The notes: a model not told the origin generated them from the sequence alone. Shown: positions 6,684-12,052, counted from the stretch's first letter. The stretch: DNA of 12,052 bases from CAYXDR01 sp046498185 (GCA_046498185.1 JAWOBE010000156.1:1-12052), one strand, 5' to 3'. Numbers and translations are program-made.

Positions 6684-7703
6684 ATGGGAAAAAATGTAGG
6701 GGAAATCGGTGAGTTCGGGCTCATTGCAAAAATTCGGGAATGGCTTTCAGCCGCCCGGGACGCATCCAGGCCGGCCGGGCCGGAGATCGGAGACGACTGC
6801 GCGGTTTTTATGCCGCCTCCCGGGCATGAAATACTCCTTACCTGTGACACCCTGGTCGAGGGCCGTCATTACCTGCCGTCGCTCATACGGCCTTACGACC
6901 TGGGAAGGCGTGCGATGGTTCAAAACATCAGCGACATTGGCGCAATGGGAGGCCTTCCTCTGTATGCACTGGTTTCTCTCGGGTTGAGACCGGAGACGCA
7001 GGTGAGCGAAGTTGAAGACATGTACAGTGGCTTCCTCTCGGAACTCAGCCGATTGGATGCGTCTATAATCGGGGGAAACATTACTTCCGTTGAGACCGGG
7101 CGATTTATAGATATCACCGTGGTCGGCTCGGTTCCACAGGGAAGGGCCGTAACCCGCCGGGGAGCGAGGCCTGGAGATGCGGTTTTGGTGACGGGCTTTC
7201 CCGGCGAATCCGGAGCGGCTCTTCGTTTGTTCCAGGCGAATCGCCGGGATGATGCGGTCGCCGGCGAATTGAGCGATTCTTACCTGTGCCCTGTCCATCG
7301 TGCACTCGAGGGAAGGGCGGTGGCGGATCAGGGATATGCGGGTGCGATGATAGACACCAGTGACGGAATGGCCGCGGACCTGGGGCATATATGCTCGGAA
7401 AGCCGGGTGGGTGCAAGGATTTATTCTGAAAATCTTCCTGTTCGTCCCTGCCTGCGGCGGGCCGCTGAGCTGCTTAACTGTGAACCTGTTGACCTGGTCC
7501 TGGGGACAAGCGACGATTACGAGCTTTTGATAACCTGCCCGCCGGAGCATGCCGGAGAGGTGGCCGACACGGTTTCCGCGGTTTCCGGTGTCCCGGTCGC
7601 TTTAATAGGCACAGTCACCGCTGAAAACGAAACCATCGTGCTCGTAACGGACTCCAAAGAGCATATCCTCGAAACCCCCGGCTGGGATCATTTCCGGCTG
7701 TAG
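6684..7703 (+). CDS. thiL: Thiamine-monophosphate kinase ThiL
   Basis: ThiL phosphorylates thiamine monophosphate with ATP to give thiamine diphosphate, the last step of thiamine cofactor synthesis in the cytoplasm. The 339 aa match the family length. Visible motifs in order: GEFGLIAKI (9-17), IGDDCAV (35-41), TCDTLVEGRHYL (53-64), VQNISDIGAMGGLP (79-92), the metal-loop IGGNITS (129-135), VTRRGARPGD (156-165), DTSDGMAADLGHI (224-236), GTSDDYELLI (274-283) and GWDHF (333-337). The GTSDD segment is normally GGED, a mild departure; the D-Y-E-L core is kept. The GGNI form also occurs, as I recall, in Aquifex ThiL. The ATG has GGAG nine bases upstream and lies 12 bp after the MFS stop. I see no TPP riboswitch upstream of the pair. 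Confidence 0.95.
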   Translation: MGKNVGEIGEFGLIAKIREWLSAARDASRPAGPEIGDDCAVFMPPPGHEILLTCDTLVEGRHYLPSLIRPYDLGRRAMVQNISDIGAMGGLPLYALVSLGLRPETQVSEVEDMYSGFLSELSRLDASIIGGNITSVETGRFIDITVVGSVPQGRAVTRRGARPGDAVLVTGFPGESGAALRLFQANRRDDAVAGELSDSYLCPVHRALEGRAVADQGYAGAMIDTSDGMAADLGHICSESRVGARIYSENLPVRPCLRRAAELLNCEPVDLVLGTSDDYELLITCPPEHAGEVADTVSAVSGVPVALIGTVTAENETIVLVTDSKEHILETPGWDHFRL

Positions 7704-7817
7704 GCTGACCTGGTTTGTCTGGTAACTGATAACCACAACAAGCTTTGGCCGCTTTTTAACCGCGATCGTTCAGGCAACTCTGCGCGGCGCCTTACAGTTA
7801 TTTGCTTGACCAACCCT

Positions 7818-7944
7818 CTCATCGGTAAACCCTCGCTCCGAGGGCAGCGGTGCCCCAGCACAGCTGTAGAGGAGGATGTTCGTCCGGGAAAATCAACTGG
7901 TTTATTTTCCCGGACGTATATCCTCATCGCCATTCACCGATGAG
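7818..7944 (-). repeat. Family A element, copy 3 (127 bp, with an internal palindrome)
   Basis: Reversed copy: CTCATCGGTAAA at 7818-7829, the hairpin CCCTCGCTCCGAGGG at 7830-7844, and the other end TTCACCGATGAG at 7933-7944. The filling is much longer than in copies 1 and 2 and contains the palindrome at 7873-7924. Confidence 0.8.
7873..7924. repeat. 52-bp palindrome nested in family A copy 3
   Basis: The left arm 7873-7893 and right arm 7904-7924 (21 bp each) pair at 19 positions around a 10-bp loop. Twelve inner bases, GTCCGGGAAAAT/ATTTTCCCGGAC, pair without a mismatch. It would form a strong hairpin on either strand. It is absent from the other family A copies, so it is probably an insertion. 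Confidence 0.85.
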
Positions 7945-8000
7945 TATCCTTATCTTGTCGTTCTTGCTTTTCTTCGCGCCTTGGCGCCTTTGCGCGAGAT
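7945..8000 (-). repeat. Reversed CGCCAAG/AAGAAAAGC module flanking family A copy 3
   Basis: Read on the minus strand it gives CGCGCAAAGGCGCCAAGGCG, then CGAAGAAAAGC and GATAAGGATA directly before the element end CTCATCGGTGAA. The order and spacing match copy 2, so the flank moves or is copied together with the element. Confidence 0.65.
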
Positions 8001-8032
8001 CGAAATCCGGCGGCCCAGCGGCGCCACCAATC

Positions 8033-8608
8033 CTACCCCCTTTTCTTCATCGAATCCAGCCGGTTTTTTACTTCCTGTATCAATGGACCGTCTTTCGCCC
8101 AGATAGCGCAGCTTCCCACCAGGTGTTCATAGCCCGGTAGTTTTTCTATGGATTCAGGAATCGGCAGGGGGTCCATCATTTTATTGGTCCAGTAGCCGTG
8201 AAGGGCGGCTGGGCCCATAGACACGATAAGATGGGTCAGATGCGTGCAGCCCCGGATTGATCCAATGCGGCTGAGGATCGTCCGTGTATAACCGTGGGTG
8301 ATCTGAACCCCTCTCACTTTTTGCACGGAATCTTCCATACTGCGGCATATTTCCCTGGGCACAATTTGCATGTCCGCTTCAATTTCTTCGATTGTGAGTG
8401 GCCAGCCGGCTAGCAGCATGCGTACATACATCAGATGAACAACGTTTGGTTCCCGAAGTTTTCCATCCCAGTCATAACCGCCTGCGAGTCGTTCGTCTCT
8501 GAAGCAGCCTTCGACCAGAATATTTCCGTTTTCAACCGGGTAGGTATGAAATTCCATCTTGCGTTCCCGCAGGGGTTTCGTTTTTTTTAGAGAAGCCAAC
8601 CGGTTCAT
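8033..8608 (-). CDS. DUF2889 family protein, 191 aa
   Basis: Family features are visible: LVEGCFRDER near residues 31-40, VVHLMYVRM (57-64), the IVPREICRSMEDSVQKVRG helix region (82-100), VQITHGYTRTIL and the hallmark GCTHLTHLIV (120-129). DUF2889 proteins have no established function that I know of; they are soluble, and the conserved histidines and cysteine could bind a metal, which is inference. The ATG at 8606-8608 was chosen over upstream codons because it overlaps the comB-like stop as ATGA and has AGGA about 8 bases upstream. A longer reading would run back into the comB-like gene. The tight overlap implies coupled translation and a shared role or control with the upstream gene. Downstream is family A copy 3, with no gene between. 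Confidence 0.85.
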   Translation of the reverse strand: MNRLASLKKTKPLRERKMEFHTYPVENGNILVEGCFRDERLAGGYDWDGKLREPNVVHLMYVRMLLAGWPLTIEEIEADMQIVPREICRSMEDSVQKVRGVQITHGYTRTILSRIGSIRGCTHLTHLIVSMGPAALHGYWTNKMMDPLPIPESIEKLPGYEHLVGSCAIWAKDGPLIQEVKNRLDSMKKRG

Positions 8609-9312
8609 GATTCCATCCTTTCTTTTCGGGCGAACACGCCACCGTCGTCTTTTTCCACTTTCACCACAAACGGGAAAAGGTTCAGTTGAAGGCAAAGAGC
8701 CGGGTCTTCGGCAGGAAGGTAAGGCCTGGTGCCGTCGGTAAACCTGCCAATCGCCGGGTCCAGCAGGATTTTTCGGACCGCTCTAAAGTGATCGTATTCA
8801 TCCTCCCGGAGAAGCGCGGCAATGCACCGTGCGCAGGACTCGTCTTCCGGGGCCTGTTTTTCCATATTTTTCCCCATGGCCACGATTGAAACCCTTTCAG
8901 GTGCCATGCGCCGGATTCGGGCTGCAGTTGCGGATGCGGTTACAAAGCTTGCCGCCAGTACTTCATCTGCATGATCGAGCGCGATGAGCGCTCCCTGGAC
9001 GCCTGCCGAAGTGCGTTGCGCAGCTCTTTTATCGAGAAAGAAAGACTTATTTTTCCTTATGATTTCAGTCGGGCTGTTTCCGAAATCAAACCCATCAATG
9101 GGAACCCCGTCCACTTCTCCAACCAGGATCAATTCAGGATCGGATGATTTGAGGGCAAGCCCTTCCGCCGGGGATGCGACCAGGCGGATTTCACGCACCC
9201 CGAGGTGCAGGAGAATCGGAGCCACCGTAAAGGCCCGGAAGACGTCCACGATCACGACCGTCCCCCGCGCGTTTTCAGCCCCGCTTTTGAGACTGTGCAA
9301 TGTAATTTCCAT
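8605..9312 (-). CDS. comB: ComB-like 2-phosphosulfolactate phosphatase family protein, 235 aa
   Basis: ComB hydrolyses 2-phosphosulfolactate to sulfolactate, an early step of coenzyme M synthesis in methanogens; homologues are common in bacteria that do not make coenzyme M, where the substrate is uncertain. Visible family motifs: VVIVDVFRAFTVAP (19-32), GEVDGVPIDGFDFGNSPTEI (65-84), AQRTSAGVQGAL (98-109), LAASFVTASATAARI (119-133) and PEDESCARCIAAL (155-167). The RTSAGVQG segment replaces the TTNGT form of methanogen ComB, placing it in the other common branch, so the phosphatase name should be read as family membership. The ATG at 9310-9312 has AGGGGG upstream; an upstream in-frame start at 9405 would translate repeat DNA. 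It overlaps the DUF2889 start by 4 bp. A GTCGGTATCGG repeat begins 15 bp upstream of the ATG. Confidence 0.88.
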   Translation of the reverse strand: MEITLHSLKSGAENARGTVVIVDVFRAFTVAPILLHLGVREIRLVASPAEGLALKSSDPELILVGEVDGVPIDGFDFGNSPTEIIRKNKSFFLDKRAAQRTSAGVQGALIALDHADEVLAASFVTASATAARIRRMAPERVSIVAMGKNMEKQAPEDESCARCIAALLREDEYDHFRAVRKILLDPAIGRFTDGTRPYLPAEDPALCLQLNLFPFVVKVEKDDGGVFARKERMES

Positions 9313-9326
9313 TTCTCTTCCCCCTT

Positions 9327-9360
9327 GTCGGTGTCGGTATCGGTATCGTCTGTTTTTCAA
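9327..9360 (+). repeat. Family B repeat, partial copy 5
   Basis: GTCGGTGTCGGTATCGGTAT then CGTCTGTTTTTCAA matches the middle part of copies 1 and 2 (TCGGTATCG run followed by TGTTTTTmA). It stops there and is joined directly to a REP-like hairpin instead of the usual TAGTGC linker and GCTAA tail. Confidence 0.6.
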
Positions 9361-9391
9361 CCTACGGGCGGGGGTGAACCCCGCCCCTACG
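9361..9391 (-). repeat. REP-like hairpin (family C, minus orientation)
   Basis: The stem GGGCGGGG (9366-9373) pairs with CCCCGCCC (9379-9386) across a 5-base loop. On the minus strand it is headed by GTAG, as in the other family C copies. Confidence 0.65.
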
Positions 9392-9504
9392 TAAATGATT
9401 GGCACACGGGGATGTAGGGGAGGGGTTTACCTGTCGGGCGTAGCCTTAGCGAAGACTGACCCCCTCCCTTCCACTGTCCCCCGGCCATTATTCCTCTTGA
9501 TGTA

Positions 9505-9615
9505 AATCGTTGTCAGTGGAGCGAAGCGAAACGGTTATCGTAATCGTTGTCGTAATCGTCTTTTTTAAACTAGTGCTTTTTTCCGCCGGCTAACAGCTAA
9601 TGGCTAATAGCTAAT
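9505..9615 (+). repeat. Family B composite repeat, copy 4
   Basis: Head ATCGTTGTCAGTGGAGCGAA, 12-bp ATCGTTGTCGTA unit, T run, TAGTGCTTTTTTCCGCC linker and a GGCTAAC AGCTAAT GGCTAAT AGCTAAT tail. It joins the head of copies 1-2 to the linker and tail of copy 3, so it is the best single copy for defining the element. It ends 30 bp before the extended -10 motif. Confidence 0.85.
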
Positions 9616-9644
9616 ACCTTCGCCCACCACTCGATCCCCTTCTA

Positions 9645-9653
9645 TGCTATACT
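9645..9653 (+). promoter_or_regulatory. Extended -10 promoter motif for the NfeD-like gene
   Basis: TGCTATACT fits the extended -10 pattern TGnTATAAT with one mismatch. A -35 TTGACA is not evident at the usual spacing, as is common for extended -10 promoters. Transcription would begin near 9660, leaving a leader of roughly 27 bases before the GTG at 9687. Confidence 0.45.
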
Positions 9654-9686
9654 CTGCCCCAACAAGCAAACGAGTGGGAGTATACA

Positions 9687-10121
9687 GTGAAAACGGACAC
9701 CAGTCCAACACATCAGTCGAAATGGCGGATTGCAGCCCGGTACTTTTTGCTGCAGGTCCCGGGCCTGGCGGCCTTTGCGTTGATCCTGGCTTTATTACGA
9801 GAGCTGGCAGTAATATCTTCTTCTTTCTTTTGGGCGCTGCTTGTTGTTTGGGTGGCGAAAGATATCATCCTGTTTCCATTTTTATGGCGTTTTTACGATT
9901 TCAACGGACATTCGGACCGGTTCGGGATGACAGGGCTCAGGGGAATTGCAGCGACTGATTTAGATCCCGAAGGTTATGTGCAGGTGAGAGGGGAACTATG
10001 GCAGGCTGTTGTAGCGGATGCCCTGAAGAGGGCGTCCAAGGGAGAGGCGGTTTGCGTTGTTTCAGCGGATGGATTGAGATTAACAGTGCGGCCGTGTGGT
10101 CAGGCCCCGGCCGATTCTTGA
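9687..10121 (+). CDS. Small membrane protein with an NfeD-type C-terminal domain, 144 aa
   Basis: The GTG start has GGGAG six bases upstream. Residues about 18-38 (YFLLQVPGLAAFALILALL) and 46-68 (SFFWALLVVWVAKDIILFPF) are two membrane helices. The last 60 residues look like the small beta-barrel (OB-like) domain that ends NfeD proteins: GLRGIAATDLDPEGYVQVRG, ELWQAVV, and KGEAVCVVSADGLRLTVRP, in the family's order. NfeD proteins are membrane partners of stomatin/flotillin-type proteins and proteases in lipid microdomains. Here no stomatin gene is adjacent and the protein is reduced to two helices plus the barrel, so its partner is unknown. Its 3' end overlaps the convergent oxidoreductase gene by 22 bp. 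Confidence 0.8.
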   Translation: MKTDTSPTHQSKWRIAARYFLLQVPGLAAFALILALLRELAVISSSFFWALLVVWVAKDIILFPFLWRFYDFNGHSDRFGMTGLRGIAATDLDPEGYVQVRGELWQAVVADALKRASKGEAVCVVSADGLRLTVRPCGQAPADS

Positions 10122-11455
10122 GAGACCGGCAGGGAAAAGGTTTTGGCGATGCCCTCTGCGGCTATCATGCCGGAAACCGCAGAGCCGACGATGCCGCGGC
10201 TTTTACCCGTGCCGTCGCCTGCGACGAAAATCCTTTTGACATTGGTTTCCAGGTTTCGACCTGTGGGATAGTGTGTATCAAAGAATTTAATTTCCGGGGC
10301 ATAAAAAAGGGTGGAAGGATGAAGAATGCCGGGTATGATTTTTTCAAGCATTTTAAGCGACTCCCAAAGATTGTCTACGATGCGGGCCGGTAGGCCGAGC
10401 GTGATGTCTCCGGGCGTGGCGTCACATGTGGCCTTGCACAGTTCGAAATGGCGCGTACAGCTGTCAAAGGTCGATCTGGAGCTTCTTCTTCCTTCCTTGA
10501 AATCCCCCACCCGCTGAACAATGGGTTTCCCTCCGCCCAGAAGGTGACACTGGCGGGCGATCATGTGACCGAACTCCGTGGTGTCCGAGTAAGGGGTGGT
10601 CAGTGCCACCGTGTTTATCATGGCGAAATTTGTGTTCGCGGTTTTTCGCTTGTAAAGAGCGTCTCCGTTCAGAAGCTTGAAATCGCCGTAGTTTTCCAGG
10701 CGGACCCTTCCTCCCGGGTTCGTACAGAAAGTCCTGACCCTGTCTTTGTGGCGGGTGGTTGTGAAAATGAATTTGGGGTCATAAACAATATCCGTAACAT
10801 CGTCATATAATTTCTTGTTAAGCTCGATCCTGACCCCCACATCTATGGGGCCGAAATTGTGCTGAATCCCCAGGCTGTCCGCGGTATCCCGGAACCAGTA
10901 CGCACCGCTTCGACCAGGCGCTGCAAGAACAACCGGTGCCTCCATCCTGAGCTTTTTCCCCTCTTTGCGGGCAGCTATGCGATAGTTTTCGCCGGTTCCT
11001 TTCTCAATGGATTCTACTTCGGTTTTAAGGTAAAAAACTGTTTTTTTGAGGAAGCCTCTGACGTGTTCCACGACAGCTTTGCCGTTGTCGGTGCCCCAGT
11101 GCCATTGCTCCGGGGCGATGAACTGGACGCCTTGCTCCTGTGCGATGTTTGTCAGTATCTCTATTTTCTCGTTTTTTCCGATATCGGTCACCTGGTGGCA
11201 GCGGGGAAATGCGGTGAAGATTTGCTTTACTTCTCCGATATAGCGCCGGGCCGTGGCGATATCGATGCCGAGTTCATGGAGGTCGATGCCGATGCGATGG
11301 TCGAAATTGAGTTTACCGTCGTTCAGAAGCCCGCCTGCCGTGTAGGTAAGCCGGTCGATGACGGCGATGTTTGCGACACCCAGCTGCTCGAGCCGGATGG
11401 CCGCAAACAGCCCGGCAGGACCGGAGCCGATGATCAAGACATCAAAGCTTTTCAT
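10100..11455 (-). CDS. COG2509-type FAD-dependent oxidoreductase, 451 aa
   Basis: It opens with a dinucleotide-binding fold: FDVLIIGSGPAGLFAAIRLE (GxGxxG at residues 10-15), with the acidic end of strand two at VID about residues 32-34. GGLLNDGKLNFDHRIG (41-56) corresponds to the GGxxxxDGKL segment of this family. The C-terminal FAD-contacting motif is IFVAGDGTGKSRGIVGSAVS (409-428). A cysteine cluster (STFDSCTRHFELCKATCDA) lies in the middle, as in relatives; I do not see a clear iron-sulfur motif. The protein is soluble and the natural substrate is not established. The ATG has AGGA about 10 bases upstream. It is the only gene on its strand here. An FAD-dependent dehydrogenase of general type is the safe call. 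Confidence 0.88.
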   Translation of the reverse strand: MKSFDVLIIGSGPAGLFAAIRLEQLGVANIAVIDRLTYTAGGLLNDGKLNFDHRIGIDLHELGIDIATARRYIGEVKQIFTAFPRCHQVTDIGKNEKIEILTNIAQEQGVQFIAPEQWHWGTDNGKAVVEHVRGFLKKTVFYLKTEVESIEKGTGENYRIAARKEGKKLRMEAPVVLAAPGRSGAYWFRDTADSLGIQHNFGPIDVGVRIELNKKLYDDVTDIVYDPKFIFTTTRHKDRVRTFCTNPGGRVRLENYGDFKLLNGDALYKRKTANTNFAMINTVALTTPYSDTTEFGHMIARQCHLLGGGKPIVQRVGDFKEGRRSSRSTFDSCTRHFELCKATCDATPGDITLGLPARIVDNLWESLKMLEKIIPGILHPSTLFYAPEIKFFDTHYPTGRNLETNVKRIFVAGDGTGKSRGIVGSAVSGMIAAEGIAKTFSLPVSQESAGA

Positions 11456-11633
11456 GAAATTCGTTTCCTTGAAGAGCGATTTGCTGTTTACATGCCCGTG
11501 AAAAGTCAGTGGAAAAATTTTCTGTATTGAGAACCTGATGTGGAATTATCTTAAAACAAAGTGCAGCGCTTCTTCAACTCGTTTTTATCAAACGACCAGC
11601 CGTGTATGTCGACTTCTTTCCCGACGTCGTTAT

Positions 11634-11660
11634 CCTGTGGGAGCGATTTGTAATCGCGAT
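11634..11660 (+). repeat. REP-like hairpin (family C), identical to 11844-11870
   Basis: CCTGTGGGAGCGATTTGTAA then TCGCGAT: a GTGG head and a GCGATT-TGT-AATCGC stem-loop. All 27 bases are identical to the copy at 11844. It closely resembles REP sequences of Pseudomonas, which are associated with RAYT-type transposases. Confidence 0.8.
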
Positions 11661-11684
11661 TTGTCCGAACGACGCTCTTTCCCC

Positions 11685-11709
11685 GTAGGCGCGGTTTCCC
11701 TACCGCGCC
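11685..11709 (+). repeat. REP-like hairpin (family C), divergent stem
   Basis: A GTAG head is followed by GGCGCGGT (11688-11695) pairing with ACCGCGCC (11702-11709) across a 6-base loop. After it comes TGGTCCGAATGATGCT, close to the TTGTCCGAACGACGCT after the copy at 11634, so hairpin and tail form a repeated unit. Confidence 0.7.
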
Positions 11710-11746
11710 TGGTCCGAATGATGCTTCCTCATCTCCGCCGCCCCAC

Positions 11747-11819
11747 TGGAGTGCCGAAACAAAGTTTTGGCCTGGCCCGCACGCCCTTTCTCTCGTCAAA
11801 ATTCCATTTCGACACTCCA
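11747..11819. repeat. Inverted repeat with TGGAGTGCCGAAA arms
   Basis: TGGAGTGCCGAAA (11747-11759) pairs with TTTCGACACTCCA (11807-11819) at 12 of 13 positions. The 47-bp middle is unlike other parts of the window. It is placed between two REP-like copies. Confidence 0.7.
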
Positions 11820-11843
11820 CCTGCGAGAAAATTCGTGCTCTGC

Positions 11844-11870
11844 CCTGTGGGAGCGATTTGTAATCGCGAT
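11844..11870 (+). repeat. REP-like hairpin (family C), second identical copy
   Basis: A perfect 27-base match to 11634-11660, including head, stem and loop. The flanking sequence differs after the first base (CTGGCCCGCAAG against TTGTCCGAACGA), so identity stops at the hairpin edge. Confidence 0.8.
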
Positions 11871-11924
11871 CTGGCCCGCAAGATGTCCCGTCCTCGCTCA
11901 CCCCACTGATCTCCGAACTCTTCC

Positions 11925-11966
11925 TGACTTCTGACTCCTGGCTCCTAACTCCCGACTTCTGACCTC
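11925..11966. repeat. Degenerate heptamer tandem repeat (TGACTYC x 6)
   Basis: Six consecutive 7-mers: TGACTTC, TGACTCC, TGGCTCC, TAACTCC, CGACTTC, TGACCTC. The period is exact, and most changes are single transitions. Confidence 0.75.
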
Positions 11967-11988
11967 TCATCTCCGCCGCGCCGCAATT

Positions 11989-12016
11989 TTGAATCTTGAA
12001 TTTGGAATCTGGAATG
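11989..12016. repeat. Degenerate heptamer tandem repeat (TKGAATN x 4)
   Basis: Four consecutive 7-mers: TTGAATC, TTGAATT, TGGAATC, TGGAATG. The sequence is unrelated to the array at 11925 but has the same period. Confidence 0.7.
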
Positions 12017-12036
12017 CGCCGCAGGCGCCATCTCTC

Positions 12037-12052
12037 TCACCGATGAGTTTCC
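12037..12052 (-). repeat. Family A element, copy 4, one end at the window edge
   Basis: TCACCGATGAG (12037-12047) followed by TTTCC reads, on the minus strand, GGAAACTCATCGGTGA, matching the left end of copy 2 (GGGAACTCATCGGTGA). The GCGCC..GGCGC hairpin beside it (12017-12028) recurs inside copy 1. The flank module, if present, is outside the window. I do not find the other end with its CCCTCG hairpin, so the copy may be truncated. Confidence 0.55.

Larger units (their letters stand above)
7704..8032. other. Gene-free gap holding family A copy 3 and its flank module
   Basis: The first 100 bp after thiL are unique sequence without an evident terminator. The rest is the longest family A copy (7818-7944), followed by its flank module, reversed, to about 8000. 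The DUF2889 gene ends at 8033. Thus thiL and the DUF2889 gene converge on this element. Confidence 0.7.
9313..9686. other. Divergent gene-free region between comB-like and NfeD-like genes
   Basis: It contains no credible gene. From left: partial family B copy 5 (9327-9360), a REP-like hairpin (9361-9391), a second inverted pair with GGGAGGGG and CCCCTCCC arms around 9418-9468, family B copy 4 (9505-9615), and the extended -10 motif at 9645. Promoters for both divergent genes should lie here; only the rightward one is suggested by sequence. Confidence 0.7.
11456..12052. other. Gene-free repeat mosaic at the right edge
   Basis: It contains at least six different repeats in about 420 bp: REP-like hairpins at 11634, 11685 and 11844; a TGGAGTGCCGAAA inverted repeat (11747-11819); six TGACTYC-like heptamers (11925-11966); four TKGAATC-like heptamers (11989-12016); the GCGCC-TGC/GCA-GGCGC hairpin also seen in family A copy 1; and the end of family A copy 4. 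The oxidoreductase promoter should lie in 11456-11570. Long open frames across 11538-11970 translate the repeats and are not credible genes. Confidence 0.75.

Noticed and set aside
6747..7550. 267-codon minus-strand frame opposite thiL
   Set aside because: ThiL motifs are unmistakable on the plus strand, and the opposite frame shows no domain.
7704..7800. Intrinsic terminator after thiL
   Set aside because: The GCCGCTTTTTAACCGCG stretch has a T run, but the flanking CCGC units are direct, not inverted, so no stem forms.
11551..11970. Minus-strand open frame of 139 codons
   Set aside because: It translates repeat DNA (heptamer array, two REP-like hairpins giving the same RDYKSLPQ peptide twice). 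It has no ribosome site of note and no family resemblance.

Overview
The window looks like a chromosomal stretch of a Gram-negative bacterium with moderate GC. It most resembles a deltaproteobacterium in the old sense (Desulfobacterota). That is an inference from the gene families (UPF0182, COG2509-type oxidoreductase, DUF2889, ComB-like) and from intergenic regions crowded with dispersed repeats; no rRNA or other marker gene is present.

Layout. Positions 1-1290 are a visibly AT-richer island of toxin-antitoxin genes, all on the minus strand: the 5' end of a DarG-type macrodomain antitoxin running off the left edge, a 74-codon unknown ORF directly upstream of it, and a PIN-domain toxin with a candidate 79-aa antitoxin. 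The PIN gene is split by one extra base in a G7 run. Positions 1290-2014 hold no gene, only repeats. A large UPF0182 membrane protein fills 2015-4747 (minus). After another repeat-rich gap comes a plus-strand pair, an MFS transporter followed 12 bp later by thiL (thiamine-phosphate kinase). A repeat-filled gap then leads to a minus-strand pair, a ComB-like 2-phosphosulfolactate phosphatase overlapping a DUF2889 protein by ATGA. After more repeats comes a small NfeD-like membrane protein (plus), which overlaps convergently by 22 bp with a COG2509-type FAD-dependent oxidoreductase (minus). The last 600 bp are a gene-free mosaic of repeats.

The housekeeping genes look intact and ordinary. The unusual content is in the gaps. 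At least three repeat families recur: (A) an element ended by CTCATCGGTGAA/TTCACCGATGAG with a conserved inner hairpin and variable filling; (B) a composite of a GTCGTAATCG-rich head, a TAGTGC..TTCCG linker and a heptamer tail of GCTAA units, always in the same orientation; (C) REP-like hairpins headed by GTAG or GTGG, whose stems differ by compensating changes. Several sequence-unrelated stretches share a 7-bp period. I see no rRNA, tRNA, CRISPR array or complete transposase gene.
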